Source: Citrobacter sp. FP75 (GTDB lineage: Bacteria > Pseudomonadota > Gammaproteobacteria > Enterobacterales > Enterobacteriaceae). From it: 64,000 nucleotides of DNA. The notes under the pieces were generated by a model. It had not been told where the DNA came from. It searched no databases and was given only the letters and a program-made list of their open reading frames with translations. Positions within the stretch are counted from its first letter, which is position 1, and every line of letters starts with the position of its first letter. This document shows positions 19,973 to 30,747 of the stretch, in pieces. The stretch covers positions 62,250 to 126,249 of the forward strand of contig NZ_JAFDOE010000009.1 in assembly GCF_018342065.1 (NCBI RefSeq), in the 5' to 3' direction. The position numbers were made by a program, and so were the translations under genes.

Positions 19973-20461
19973 CTATTTCTGCCCTGGCTTTCCATCATGG
20001 GGACCAAAAAACTGCGGTGGATGGTCCACCCAGCGATCTTCGCGCGTGGCCGCATACACCGGGTTGAGCGGGTAATAGATTCGGTTAAATTTTTTATTTG
20101 CCTCACCGACGACCAGCAGGCGTACCTCTTCACTGGTATTATTGATAAAGGTGTGGCACACGCCGGTACCCGCCGGAAATCCAACGCTGTCGCCCGGTTC
20201 CAGCCTCCATAAATAACCGTTAATCCACGCCTCCGGATACCCTTCGAGCACGTAGATAAACTCTTCTTCATCGCTTTCGGCGTGAGGATACGATGTGCGG
20301 CGGCCCGGTGGCAGACGTTCATGGTGAATGCCGAGGCGACCCAGGCCCAGTTTGCGGGCAAGCGGCGCGCCAATAGAAAACAGCTCATCGCTGCCGGGAT
20401 AGGTAGAGTCATCTGCCCCCTCCACCTCGCGCCAGTGGCGAATACAGTCCGGTCTTTTCAT
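19973..20461 (-). CDS. Cupin-domain protein, function unknown
   Basis: A 162-residue cytoplasmic protein with one double-stranded beta-helix cupin domain. The metal-binding motif is visible as HAESDEEEFIYVLEG (first His, Glu) and the second motif as GDSVGFPAGTGVCHTFINNTSE. I chose the ATG at 20461 (MKRPDCIRHW) over 20500, with a GGA ribosome site just upstream. This gene is not part of the E. coli K-12 order between dusA and zur, where I recall yjbL and yjbM. It lies divergent from zur across about 120 bp, so a link to zinc supply is possible but unsupported. The substrate is unknown. Confidence 0.8.
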   Translation of the reverse strand: MKRPDCIRHWREVEGADDSTYPGSDELFSIGAPLARKLGLGRLGIHHERLPPGRRTSYPHAESDEEEFIYVLEGYPEAWINGYLWRLEPGDSVGFPAGTGVCHTFINNTSEEVRLLVVGEANKKFNRIYYPLNPVYAATREDRWVDHPPQFFGPHDGKPGQK

Positions 20462-20578
20462 TTTATATTTTCCAGTATTGCGATGCGTCAGGTATAGCAC
20501 ACGGCGGCGGATCTCGGCGTTTTAAGCAGAACATGATAAAGTAAGGGATTATCCTTCCACGCAAATCGAGGCGCTAAA

Positions 20579-21097
20579 ATGGAAAGAACCCCTACCCAGG
20601 AGTTGTTGGCTCAAGCTGAAAAACTCTGTGCGCAACGTAACGTGCGACTCACGCCGCAACGCCTCGAAGTGCTGCGTCTGATGAGCCTGCAGGAAGGAGC
20701 GATCAGCGCCTATGATTTGCTTGATCTGCTGCGGGAAACCGAGCCACAGGCCAAACCGCCTACCGTTTATCGTGCTCTCGATTTTCTGCTTGAACAAGGT
20801 TTTGTCCACAAGGTGGAATCCACCAACAGCTACGTGCTCTGCCATCTGTTCGATCAACCCACCCACAGCTCAGCGATGTTCATTTGTGACCGCTGCGGCG
20901 TGGTGAGAGAAGAGTGCGCGGAGGGAGTGGAAGACATTATGCATACGCTGGCGGCAAAAATGGGCTTTGCCCTGCGTCATAATGTGATTGAGGCGCATGG
21001 TCTGTGTCAGGTTTGTGTGGAGGTTGAAGCCTGCCGTCATCCTGGCGAGTGCCAGCATGACCATTCGATTCAGGTGAAGAAAAAAGTCGGGCGTTAA
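20579..21097 (+). CDS. zur: Zinc uptake regulator Zur
   Basis: A 172-residue Fur-family repressor that, with zinc bound, shuts off znuABC and other zinc-acquisition genes. The winged-helix domain (LTPQRLEVLRLM...PPTVYRALDFLLEQGFVHKVE) is followed by the dimerisation domain with zinc-site cysteines in FICDRCG and LCQVCVEVEACRHPGEC and several histidines. Length is within one residue of the E. coli protein. The C-terminal tail is basic (QVKKKVGR). Confidence 0.97.
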   Translation: MERTPTQELLAQAEKLCAQRNVRLTPQRLEVLRLMSLQEGAISAYDLLDLLRETEPQAKPPTVYRALDFLLEQGFVHKVESTNSYVLCHLFDQPTHSSAMFICDRCGVVREECAEGVEDIMHTLAAKMGFALRHNVIEAHGLCQVCVEVEACRHPGECQHDHSIQVKKKVGR

Positions 21098-21141
21098 GCA
21101 AAAGAACGTACATCCTTGTACATTCAGGCGGGAGGGGAAAA

Positions 21142-21351
21142 TTACCAACGGTAGTCGTTGCGGGTTTCCCAATCCTTCACTTCTTTCTCCGCCTGATCTT
21201 TCGCATAACCGTAACGTTCCTGGACTTTACCCACCAACTGGTCACGTTTACCTTCAATGACCGTCATATCATCATCGGTCAGTTTGCCCCATTGCTCTTT
21301 CACTTTACCTTTCAACTGCTTCCAGTTACCGCCGACTTCGTCTTTATTCAT
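21142..21351 (-). CDS. yjbJ: CsbD-family stress protein YjbJ
   Basis: A 69-residue hydrophilic, highly charged CsbD-family protein, abundant in stationary phase in E. coli but of unknown mechanism. The family pattern GGNWKQLKGKVKEQWGKLTDDD and the helical KDQAEKEVKDWE are clear. I chose the second of two adjacent ATGs (21351), which sits at better spacing from AGGA. It is convergent with zur. Confidence 0.94.
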   Translation of the reverse strand: MNKDEVGGNWKQLKGKVKEQWGKLTDDDMTVIEGKRDQLVGKVQERYGYAKDQAEKEVKDWETRNDYRW

Positions 21352-21487
21352 CATCAGATCCTCATCGTTAGGTTGTGAATAGCGAGAGTGCTGCGCCCAG
21401 ACACGCGATGTTTTTGCTGGACGTGAGAATAAGTGTAGTCAGTGATTCTGAGTTCTATTTATTATTCGGAACTTTTAACCATCCTGT

Positions 21488-22807
21488 TCAGGCAAACCAG
21501 GTGCCATTTCGCCAGTGACGCCGCCAGATGAAGGCCAATGAAAGTCCACGCAGTGACAGAAAAACGGCGAGCGCCAGCCATAAACCGTGGTTTCCCAACA
21601 GCGGTAACGCCAATAAAGTTAATGCGAACCCCACGGCGGCAACGGCCATGCTGTTACGCATTTCCGCAGCACGCGTCGCGCCAATAAACATACCGTCGAG
21701 CAGGTAACACCAGACGCCCACCAGCGGTAACACCACCTGCCAGATGAGGTAACGATCGGCTAACTGCTGAATCTGTGGCAGAGAGGTCAACGCCGCAATA
21801 ATGTGCCCGCCGAACAGGGCATAGACCAGCGAAAAAAGGATCGCCACAATTCCCGACTGCCGACACGCCGCTCGCCAGACATCCAGCAGCTGACTGCCAT
21901 CCCGCGCGCCGTAAGCCTGACCAGAATGCGCTTCCACAGCATAGGCAAATCCATCCAGCGCATAGGCGGTGAACGTCAACAGGGTCATCAGAACGGCGTT
22001 GACCGCAATAATATCGCCCCCGAGACGCGCCCCCAGCACCGTAATCGCGCCAAAACAAAGCTGCAGCAACAGCGAACGCAGCATGATGTCGCGGTTCAGC
22101 GCCAGCAGGCGGCGAACGTTTCCGCGCCATGCCTGTTTCAGCATCGTGAGCGAAACACCGCGTAGATGGAGAACCTTGCGCACCATCAGCAGACCAATCA
22201 ACAACGTGGCATATTCAGCAATGACCGTCGCCAGCGCAGCCCCCTGCACGTTCATATGCAGGCCCATCACCAGCCATATATCGAGCACTATGTTAAGGAT
22301 ATTGCCGACAATCAGCAGGATCACCGGCGCCCGCGCGTACTGAACGCCCAGCAGCCAGCCGAGCAGCACCAGATTCGCCAGCGAGGCTGGCGCGCTGAGC
22401 CAGCGGATTTCAAGAAAGCGCCGGGCCTGTTCCAGCACCGCTTCACTGCCACCGACAATGTGCAACGCCAGATCGATAATCGGCGTGCGAAACACCGCAA
22501 TTGTCGCCCCGGCGCCCAACGCCAGAATCAGCGGTTGCACCAGCGCACGTGCCAGCGCCTGTGGATTTTTTGCGCCAAATGCCTGAGCCGTCAGCCCGGT
22601 GGTACTCATGCGTAAAAAGAGCAGCAGCATAAAGAGAAAACTGGTTGCCGTCGCCCCAACGGCTACGCCGCCAAGATAAACCGGGCTATCCAGATGACCA
22701 ATCACCGCCGTATCTACCAGTCCCAATAGGGGAACGGTGATATTAGAGAAAATCATCGGTAAGGCGAGGTGCCAGAGTGCTTTATCAGAGGAGGTAAAGA
22801 AAGGCAT
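21488..22807 (-). CDS. dinF: MATE-family efflux protein DinF
   Basis: A 439-residue inner-membrane MATE transporter with about twelve membrane segments, linked in E. coli to protection against oxidative and bile-salt stress. Motifs include LPMIFSNITVPLLGLVDTAVIGHLDS, GLTAQAFGAKNPQALA and a repeat-related second half (AYAVEAHSGQAYGARDG). In E. coli it is co-transcribed with lexA as a damage-inducible gene. Here 128 bp containing a REP pair lie between lexA and dinF, which could lower its share of SOS induction. Confidence 0.95.
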   Translation of the reverse strand: MPFFTSSDKALWHLALPMIFSNITVPLLGLVDTAVIGHLDSPVYLGGVAVGATATSFLFMLLLFLRMSTTGLTAQAFGAKNPQALARALVQPLILALGAGATIAVFRTPIIDLALHIVGGSEAVLEQARRFLEIRWLSAPASLANLVLLGWLLGVQYARAPVILLIVGNILNIVLDIWLVMGLHMNVQGAALATVIAEYATLLIGLLMVRKVLHLRGVSLTMLKQAWRGNVRRLLALNRDIMLRSLLLQLCFGAITVLGARLGGDIIAVNAVLMTLLTFTAYALDGFAYAVEAHSGQAYGARDGSQLLDVWRAACRQSGIVAILFSLVYALFGGHIIAALTSLPQIQQLADRYLIWQVVLPLVGVWCYLLDGMFIGATRAAEMRNSMAVAAVGFALTLLALPLLGNHGLWLALAVFLSLRGLSLAFIWRRHWRNGTWFA

Positions 22808-22851
22808 ACAGGAAAGCCTGAGAAGAAGTTAGACGTAATGAAAGATGTTGT

Positions 22852-22920
22852 GTAGGCCCGGTAAGCGCACCACCGGGCAAGTTGCCGGATGGTGACGCAA
22901 ACGTCTTATCCGGCCTACAG
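22852..22920. repeat. REP pair (BIME) between lexA and dinF
   Basis: Two REP units: GTAGGCCCGGTAAGCGCACC/CCGGGC and GTTGCCGGATGGTGACG...CGTCTTATCCGGCCTAC. They fill the lexA-dinF gap inside an operon whose K-12 version, as I recall, has a much shorter spacer. Confidence 0.85.
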
Positions 22921-22935
22921 GAAATCAACAGAAAA

Positions 22936-23544
22936 TTACAGCCATTCACCGTTACGGATAACACCGACGGCCAGCCCTTCAATGGTGAAGTTTTGCTCGC
23001 GCAGGTCGACGACTATCGGTTTGAACTCGCTGTTTTCTGGCAACAACTCGACTTTATTGCCCTGTTTTTTCAGGCGCTTAACCGTCACTTCATCATCAAT
23101 GCGGGCAACCACCACCTGGCCGTTACGCACGTCCTGGGTTTTATGCACTGCCAGCAGGTCTCCGTCCATAATACCAATATCTTTCATCGACATACCGCTG
23201 ACCCGCAGCAGGAAATCGGCATTGGGTTTGAACAGTGAAGGATCGACCTGATAGTGGCCTTCGATGTGCTGTTGCGCCAGAAGCGGCTCACCTGCGGCAA
23301 CTCGGCCTACAAGCGGTAATCCTTCTTCTTCTTCATGCAACAAACGAATACCACGCGATGCGCCAGAGACGATTTCGAGCACCCCTTTACGCGCCAGCGC
23401 TTTCAGGTGTTCTTCAGCCGCGTTTGGGGAACGGAACCCCAAACGCTGCGCGATCTCCGCACGCGTCGGTGGCATACCTGTCTGGCTGATGTGATCCCTA
23501 ATGAGATCAAACACCTCTTGCTGCCTGGCCGTTAACGCTTTCAT
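22936..23544 (-). CDS. lexA: SOS repressor LexA
   Basis: A 202-residue repressor. The winged-helix DNA-binding domain ([19 protein letters not shown]...[20 protein letters not shown]) is joined to the S24 peptidase-like domain. The self-cleavage site Ala-Gly is in [10 protein letters not shown], the catalytic serine in [11 protein letters not shown], and the lysine in [12 protein letters not shown]. RecA-ssDNA triggers cleavage and SOS induction. It is autoregulated through two tandem LexA boxes immediately upstream. Confidence 0.99.
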   Translation of the reverse strand: MKALTARQQEVFDLIRDHISQTGMPPTRAEIAQRLGFRSPNAAEEHLKALARKGVLEIVSGASRGIRLLHEEEEGLPLVGRVAAGEPLLAQQHIEGHYQVDPSLFKPNADFLLRVSGMSMKDIGIMDGDLLAVHKTQDVRNGQVVVARIDDEVTVKRLKKQGNKVELLPENSEFKPIVVDLREQNFTIEGLAVGVIRNGEWL

Positions 23545-23552
23545 TCCGCCCC

Positions 23553-23589
23553 CTGGGTGTATATACAGTTATGCTGTGAGTATATACAG
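23553..23589. promoter_or_regulatory. Two LexA boxes of the lexA promoter
   Basis: CTGGGTGTATATACAG (23553-23568) and CTGTGAGTATATACAG (23574-23589) are tandem SOS boxes 21 bp apart, the arrangement known from E. coli lexA. Confidence 0.95.
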
Positions 23590-23653
23590 CTAAAGGCGAT
23601 TTTGGAACCGCAAACTGCACAAAAAACAGGAGATTTATGAAGTTGTGGAATCC

Positions 23654-24022
23654 TTATCGCAAATGCGACCACAACAGGATGCCCCAGGTGATCAGGGCAA
23701 CAAAAATAGACAGCAGAACAGCTGCCGACCCCATATCTTTTGCCCGACCGGAAAGTTCGTGATACTCCGATCCAATACGGTCGACCACTGCTTCAATGGC
23801 GCTGTTTAAGATTTCAACGATCATCACCAGCATCACCGAGCCAATCAACAACACGCGGGTAATGGCATCGACATCCAGCCAGCAGGCGATGGCAACGCCC
23901 AGCAGCACGGCAACGCTTTCCTGGCGGAATGCCGCCTCATTAATCCACGCGGCGCGAAAACCTTTCCAGGAATAGCCTGCAGCTTTGATAATTCGGGTGA
24001 ATCCAGTGGTATTATTGGCCAT
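23654..24022 (-). CDS. dgkA: Diacylglycerol kinase DgkA
   Basis: A 122-residue trimeric inner-membrane kinase that recycles diacylglycerol to phosphatidate. It has three membrane helices and an N-terminal amphipathic helix. The active-site signature EILNSAIEAVVDRIG and the upstream NEAAFRQE are intact. The ATG at 24022 (MANNTTGF) is chosen; the preceding codon is TTG. It is divergent from plsB, with about 170 bp between, so two phosphatidate-related genes share one control region. Confidence 0.97.
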   Translation of the reverse strand: MANNTTGFTRIIKAAGYSWKGFRAAWINEAAFRQESVAVLLGVAIACWLDVDAITRVLLIGSVMLVMIVEILNSAIEAVVDRIGSEYHELSGRAKDMGSAAVLLSIFVALITWGILLWSHLR

Positions 24023-24193
24023 CAAAAAGAACCTTTTTACATTATTAGCGTCAATGTCATTGTAACGTTACCCCGTTTGTTTCAGGGTGTGGCAAAGCAG
24101 CGCGAAGTATGACGGGATACACCAGAAATTCACTAAACTTTCTGATATCCTTGCAGCGCATTTGCATTATTAACCAGAGGCTTTACATCGTTT

Positions 24194-26614
24194 ATGTCCG
24201 GCTGGCCACGAATTTACTACAAATTACTGAATTTACCATTAAGCGTCCTGGTAAAAAGCAAGTCTATTCCGGCGGAACCTGCCCCGGAGTTGGGACTCGA
24301 TACGTCTCGGCCCATTATGTACGTTCTACCGTACAACTCAAAAGCTGACTTGCTGACGCTACGTGCCCAATGTCTGGTGCACGATCTCCCCGATCCCCTG
24401 GAACCGCTGGAGATAGACGGGACTTTACTGCCGCGCTACGTGTTTATTCACGGCGGCCCGCGCGTGTTTACCTATTACACGCCAAAAGAAGAGTCCATCA
24501 AGCTGTTCCATAACTATCTCGACTTGCATCGCAGCAATCCAGACCTGGATGTGCAGATGGTGCCGGTTTCGGTGATGTTTGGCCGTGCGCCAGGACGCGA
24601 AAAAGGCGAGGTCAATCCGCCGCTGCGTATGCTGAACGGGGTACAGAAATTCTTTGCGGTGTCCTGGCTGGGTCGCGACAGTTTTGTCCGCTTCTCGCCT
24701 TCAGTCTCCCTGCGTCGCATGGCAGACGAACACGGCACGGATAAAACCATCGCCCAGAAACTGGCGCGCGTGGCGCGTATGCACTTTGCCCGCCAGCGCC
24801 TGGCCGCAGTCGGCCCGCGCCTCCCTGCCCGTCAGGATCTGTTTAATAAGCTGTTGGCCTCAAAAGCGATCGCCCGCGCGGTGGAAGATGAAGCGCGCAG
24901 TAAAAAAATCTCCCACGAAAAAGCGCAGCAAAACGCCATTGCGCTGATGGAAGAGATCGCCGCCAACTTCTCCTATGAGATGATCCGCCTGACGGACCGT
25001 ATTCTGGGCTTTACCTGGAACCGTTTGTATCAGGGCATTAACGTTCATAATGCAGAACGTGTACGCCAACTGGCGCACGACGGGCATGAAATTGTCTATG
25101 TCCCCTGCCACCGCAGCCATATGGACTATATGCTGCTGTCGTACGTTCTGTACCACCAGGGCCTGGTTCCGCCGCACATTGCGGCCGGGATCAACCTGAA
25201 CTTCTGGCCGGCTGGCCCGATTTTCCGTCGTCTGGGTGCATTCTTTATTCGCCGTACCTTCAAGGGCAATAAGCTCTATTCCACCGTCTTTCGTGAATAC
25301 CTTGGCGAGCTGTTCAGCCGCGGTTACTCGGTTGAGTACTTTGTCGAAGGTGGGCGCTCACGTACAGGCCGTCTGCTGGACCCGAAAACCGGCACGCTGT
25401 CGATGACGATTCAGGCGATGCTGCGCGGCGGTACGCGCCCGATTACGCTGGTGCCTATTTACATCGGCTACGAGCATGTGATGGAAGTCGGCACCTACGC
25501 CAAAGAACTGCGTGGCGCGACGAAAGAGAAAGAGAGCCTGCCGCAAATGCTGCGTGGCTTAAGCAAGCTGCGTAATTTGGGTCAGGGCTACGTCAACTTT
25601 GGCGAACCGATGCCATTGATGACCTACCTCAACCAGCACGTGCCGGAGTGGCGTGAATCTATCGATCCTATCGAGTCGATTCGCCCGGCCTGGCTGACGC
25701 CGACGGTCAATAACATTGCCGCCGATCTGATGGTGCGCATTAACAACGCCGGCGCGGCCAACGCCATGAACCTGTGTTGTACTGCGCTACTGGCCTCCCG
25801 CCAGCGTTCACTGACCCGTGAGCAGTTAACTGAGCAGCTTGATTGCTACCTGAGCCTGCTGCGCAACGTACCGTATGCTTCAGATGCGACGGTTCCGACG
25901 CAGAGTGCCAGTGAGCTTATCGATCACGCCTTGCAGATGAACAAGTTTGAGGTCGAGAAAGACACCATCGGCGACATCATCATTTTGCCGCGCGAGCAGG
26001 CGGTGCTGATGACGTACTACCGCAACAACATTGCGCATATGCTGGTACTGCCGTCACTGATGGCGGCGATTGTTACTCAGCATCGTCGTATTTCACGTGC
26101 GGCTTTGCAGCAGCATATTGATGCGCTGTACCCGATGCTGAAAGCCGAGCTGTTCCTGCGCTGGGAACGCGATGAGCTCGCTGGGGTGATCGACGAACTG
26201 GCTGGAGAAATGCAGCGTCAGGGGTTGATTACGTTGCAAAACGATGAGTTGCAAATCAACCCGGCACGCTCCCGTACGCTACAGCTGCTGGCTGCAGGTG
26301 CGCGCGAGACTCTGCAGCGCTATGCCATCACCTTCTGGCTGCTGAGTGCGAACCCGTCCATCAACCGTGGTACGCTGGAGAAAGAGAGCCGCACCGTGGC
26401 TCAACGTCTTTCTGTACTGCACGGTATCAACGCGCCGGAATTCTTCGATAAAGCGGTATTCAGCTCTCTGGTACTGACCCTGCGTGACGAAGGCTACATC
26501 AGCGATACCGGCGATGCCGAGCCGGAAGAGACGATGAAGATCTACCAGATGCTGGCCGAACTGGTGACGTCAGATGTCCGTCTGACCATCGAGAGCGCCA
26601 CACAGGGCGAATAA
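24194..26614 (+). CDS. plsB: Glycerol-3-phosphate acyltransferase PlsB
   Basis: An 806-residue membrane-associated acyltransferase catalysing the first step of phospholipid synthesis, acylation of sn-glycerol-3-phosphate. The four acyltransferase blocks are visible: HRSHMD (HX4D, about residue 306), [28 protein letters not shown] and [11 protein letters not shown]. Length is within one residue of E. coli PlsB. It is followed by a strong terminator and the convergent gene ubiA. Confidence 0.98.
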   Translation: MSGWPRIYYKLLNLPLSVLVKSKSIPAEPAPELGLDTSRPIMYVLPYNSKADLLTLRAQCLVHDLPDPLEPLEIDGTLLPRYVFIHGGPRVFTYYTPKEESIKLFHNYLDLHRSNPDLDVQMVPVSVMFGRAPGREKGEVNPPLRMLNGVQKFFAVSWLGRDSFVRFSPSVSLRRMADEHGTDKTIAQKLARVARMHFARQRLAAVGPRLPARQDLFNKLLASKAIARAVEDEARSKKISHEKAQQNAIALMEEIAANFSYEMIRLTDRILGFTWNRLYQGINVHNAERVRQLAHDGHEIVYVPCHRSHMDYMLLSYVLYHQGLVPPHIAAGINLNFWPAGPIFRRLGAFFIRRTFKGNKLYSTVFREYLGELFSRGYSVEYFVEGGRSRTGRLLDPKTGTLSMTIQAMLRGGTRPITLVPIYIGYEHVMEVGTYAKELRGATKEKESLPQMLRGLSKLRNLGQGYVNFGEPMPLMTYLNQHVPEWRESIDPIESIRPAWLTPTVNNIAADLMVRINNAGAANAMNLCCTALLASRQRSLTREQLTEQLDCYLSLLRNVPYASDATVPTQSASELIDHALQMNKFEVEKDTIGDIIILPREQAVLMTYYRNNIAHMLVLPSLMAAIVTQHRRISRAALQQHIDALYPMLKAELFLRWERDELAGVIDELAGEMQRQGLITLQNDELQINPARSRTLQLLAAGARETLQRYAITFWLLSANPSINRGTLEKESRTVAQRLSVLHGINAPEFFDKAVFSSLVLTLRDEGYISDTGDAEPEETMKIYQMLAELVTSDVRLTIESATQGE

Positions 26615-26616
26615 GC

Positions 26617-26652
26617 ATAAAAAAACCGGTCATTTCGACCGGTTTTTTATTT
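26617..26652. terminator. Terminator between plsB and ubiA
   Basis: The stem AAAAAACCGGTC/GACCGGTTTTTT with loop ATTTC lies between the convergent genes. A and T runs on both sides allow action in both directions. Confidence 0.92.
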
Positions 26653-26670
26653 TGCAGGCTAAGCCTCAAC

Positions 26671-27543
26671 TCAAAGATGCCAGTAGCTCATCGCCAGCCC
26701 TAAGAACAGTACCAGGCCCACATAGTTATTGTTCATAAACGCTTTGAAGCAGGCATCCCGTTCGCGGTGAACAATCAGCTTCTGCTGATACACAAACAGC
26801 GCGCCCGCCACCAGCAGAGACCAGTAATAGCCCAGCCCCAACCCACTCAGCCACCCCACCAGCGCCATCAGCACCAGTACGCCAACCTGCAAGATACCAA
26901 TAATTAGCTTGTCGTTCTGACCGAACAGGATCGCGGTCGATTTAATGCCAATCTTCAGGTCATCATCCCGGTCTACCATCGCATACTGGGTGTCATAGGC
27001 CACCGCCCAGAGAATATTGGCGAGGAACATCAGCCAACAGCTCAGCGGCACAGACTCGCTCACGGCGGCAAACGCCATCGGAATAGACCAGCCAAACGCC
27101 GCGCCCAGCACCACCTGCGGCAGATGCGTGTAGCGCTTCATGAAAGGGTAAACCCACGCCAGCGCTAGCGCGGCAATAGATAACAAAATCGTCATCGTAT
27201 TTAGCGTTAACACCAGCAGGAAGGCGAGCAGCACCAGCACGACAAACAACGTGCGGGCCTCTTTCTCCGTTACCGCCCCGCTTGGCAGCGGTCGATTCGC
27301 CGTGCGTTTGACATGCCCGTCAAATTTTCTGTCGGCATAGTCATTTACCACGCATCCGGCAGCGCGCATTAACCACACACCGGCAACAAAAACCGCCAGG
27401 ATCCACAATTGCGGTACCCCAGGGGTCGCCACCCACAGCGCCCACAGCGTTGGCCAGAGCAGCAGTAAGGCGCCGATTGGCTTATCCGTACGCATCAAGC
27501 GGTGAAACGCCAGCAGCTTATTCTGCGTCAGACTCCACTCCAT
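26671..27543 (-). CDS. ubiA: 4-hydroxybenzoate octaprenyltransferase UbiA
   Basis: A 290-residue integral-membrane prenyltransferase that attaches the octaprenyl chain to 4-hydroxybenzoate in ubiquinone synthesis. The two Asp-rich Mg2+ motifs are visible: [15 protein letters not shown] and the later [12 protein letters not shown], with about eight to nine membrane helices. The ATG at 27543 (MEWSLTQNK) follows AGGATGATAAAG and matches the E. coli start. It is directly downstream of ubiC (13 bp gap), as in the E. coli ubiCA operon. Confidence 0.97.
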   Translation of the reverse strand: MEWSLTQNKLLAFHRLMRTDKPIGALLLLWPTLWALWVATPGVPQLWILAVFVAGVWLMRAAGCVVNDYADRKFDGHVKRTANRPLPSGAVTEKEARTLFVVLVLLAFLLVLTLNTMTILLSIAALALAWVYPFMKRYTHLPQVVLGAAFGWSIPMAFAAVSESVPLSCWLMFLANILWAVAYDTQYAMVDRDDDLKIGIKSTAILFGQNDKLIIGILQVGVLVLMALVGWLSGLGLGYYWSLLVAGALFVYQQKLIVHRERDACFKAFMNNNYVGLVLFLGLAMSYWHL

Positions 27544-27556
27544 CTTTATCATCCTC

Positions 27557-28054
27557 TCAGTACAACGGCGATGCAGGTAAAAACAGCTCGGTAAGCATCA
27601 ACGGCTTACCGCTCAGTCGCAGGCGGGAACGACGCCCCCACAGCGCTGCATCGCGGCCAATCTCAATAAAATCTCGGGTCAATGTCGATGATGTAAACAG
27701 GTAGCGCCCAAGTGGGGTTTTCCCCAGATTTTGCAAGGCCAGCTCAGGACCGCACAATGTTGATTCAGGCACCACTGTGCGCCCGGCAAGCCAGGGTTCA
27801 CCATCCGCGCAGAGCAGGATTTCACGTAGCCAATAGCGAGATTCTGTCGGCAGCAGCGTCAGTTCTTCAGCTACCTCATTTTGCCCAACAAATCCTTCTC
27901 GTATCAACGTTACGGTTACCCGTTTTCCCTGCTGCTCAAAACGTTTGGTCATGGAGTCTTCCAGTAACAACCAGTCAAGCAGTTGGGGGTCTAGCGTCGG
28001 GATCGCATCAAAATAACGCAGCGCACGCAGTTGCGTTAACGCAGGGTGTGGCAT
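27557..28054 (-). CDS. ubiC: Chorismate pyruvate-lyase UbiC
   Basis: A 165-residue cytoplasmic enzyme converting chorismate to 4-hydroxybenzoate and pyruvate, the committed step of ubiquinone synthesis. Family residues include the substrate-binding arginine in the [16 protein letters not shown] stretch and the C-terminal glutamate in LMLTELFLP. It is the first gene of the ubiCA operon. Confidence 0.96.
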   Translation of the reverse strand: MPHPALTQLRALRYFDAIPTLDPQLLDWLLLEDSMTKRFEQQGKRVTVTLIREGFVGQNEVAEELTLLPTESRYWLREILLCADGEPWLAGRTVVPESTLCGPELALQNLGKTPLGRYLFTSSTLTRDFIEIGRDAALWGRRSRLRLSGKPLMLTELFLPASPLY

Positions 28055-28173
28055 GCCTTACTCTCCGATTTGTCACGTTCAGGCATTGTATCGCAGAAAA
28101 GGCTTTACGGGGTGAGCAAACATAATTAAGTGATCGGCAGAGCAACATAAGTGTAACAAGTAGCACCGAAGGA

Positions 28174-28203
28174 TAAAAAAAGGTGCGCCAGGAGACGCAC
28201 CAG
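28174..28203 (-). terminator. Terminator downstream of malM
   Basis: On the minus strand GGTGCG TCTCCTG GCGCACC (with slight slippage) is followed by TTTTTTTATCC, about 30 bases past the malM stop codon. It ends the malK-lamB-malM operon. Confidence 0.85.
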
Positions 28204-28234
28204 TTGTTGCAAAATCAGCAATGTGGGGAGACGG

Positions 28235-29185
28235 TTACCCCTTGCCTTTTACACTGCTGATAAAGGTGGAACGGGCAGATTTCGATCCCAGACGTTCGGC
28301 CTCATCAAGCAGCTTCAGCGCTTTATCGACATCGCCTTTCGCAACGGCATCCTTAATAGCCTGGTTAAAATAGCTTTCAGTGTCGTTCAGCATCGGCTCG
28401 CTTTTCTGCGGTGCAGGTGCCGCTACCGGAGCTGCTGCCACCGCTGCCGGAGCCGCATAGGCCGTCGCCGGTGCGGCGGTATTACCCACCGTCACCGGAC
28501 CCGGACCGGAGGAGCCAAACAGCGGCCCAACCAGCACGCTGGAGGAAGAACTGGTTTTGACTTTCAGTTTCAGCAGACCATCGGTGGTATGACGGGCGAT
28601 TGGATCCGGAATATCCGGCACGGCATTACCCACGCCCTTAGCATAGGCTTTTGCCGGGTCAAGCAGGGTCGTGGTCTGTTGGAGATCTTTCTCGGTGGTA
28701 AAGACCAGAACATAGAGCTTCTGCTGGCCCAGCGCTGGCGTCAGGCGCATGACCCCTTCCAGGCGATCCGCGCTCATCACGCCCGGTTCCTGGTAGGTGA
28801 AATAGCTGCTGGGGAAGAAAGCAGATGGTGTCATATTCTGATCAAGAATCAGCACGTTTGGCGCGAATACGCTGGTTTGTTTGTTCACTTCGCTGGAGAG
28901 CGTCAGGGTCAGCTCCCCAATATTGGCCGGTACGCTATAGGCGGCAACCGGACCGCTAATCCCCGCCACGTCCAGTCGCTGACCGGCAGTCGCAAGCTGT
29001 GTGGACTGGGTTTTGGATTGATCGACGGGCGTCCAGGCTAATTGTTGCAGTGCGGCTGTAGGAATAGTGGGGGCGCCAGTGGTATTCTGCGGCACAAAAT
29101 TCACATCGGCCAGGCTGATACCGGGCGCACTGGCAAACAACCCTGCAGATAAACAAAGGGCAACGAGACTTTTCTTCATTTTCAT
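28235..29185 (-). CDS. malM: Maltose operon periplasmic protein MalM
   Basis: A 316-residue periplasmic protein of the maltose regulon, still without a firm function. It has a signal peptide (MKMKKSLVALCLSAGLFASAPGISLA), a conserved central domain and an Ala/Pro-rich linker (about residues 228-262), longer than in E. coli as I recall it (306 residues overall), then a short C-terminal domain. The ATG at 29185 has GAGGTGATAACA before it. It is the last gene of malK-lamB-malM. Confidence 0.95.
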   Translation of the reverse strand: MKMKKSLVALCLSAGLFASAPGISLADVNFVPQNTTGAPTIPTAALQQLAWTPVDQSKTQSTQLATAGQRLDVAGISGPVAAYSVPANIGELTLTLSSEVNKQTSVFAPNVLILDQNMTPSAFFPSSYFTYQEPGVMSADRLEGVMRLTPALGQQKLYVLVFTTEKDLQQTTTLLDPAKAYAKGVGNAVPDIPDPIARHTTDGLLKLKVKTSSSSSVLVGPLFGSSGPGPVTVGNTAAPATAYAAPAAVAAAPVAAPAPQKSEPMLNDTESYFNQAIKDAVAKGDVDKALKLLDEAERLGSKSARSTFISSVKGKG

Positions 29186-29249
29186 TGTTATCACCTCAGA
29201 TAGCATGGGTTCAGCGGTGGCCAGGCAATAGCGCGCTAAACCTTAAGTA

Positions 29250-29269
29250 AGAGGGGCTTACGCCCCTCT
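29250..29269 (-). terminator. Hairpin between lamB and malM
   Basis: AGAGGGGC TTAC GCCCCTCT lies 30 bases past the lamB stop codon; on the minus strand only a short T-poor tail follows. It probably attenuates or protects the lamB message, giving less malM than lamB. Confidence 0.55.
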
Positions 29270-29298
29270 TTCGGTCATGACGTCAGATTAATGCTGGA

Positions 29299-30684
<1,386 letters not shown>

Positions 30685-30747
30685 TTAAACGCTTCACCCT
30701 TCGGACTGCCCTCAATGGTTTTGCGTTTTGTTTTTTTAATGGGGACC

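Noticed and set aside
28223-29041. 272-codon plus-strand frame opposite malM
   Set aside because: Explained by the Ala/Pro-rich coding sequence of malM on the minus strand; no homologous family is apparent.
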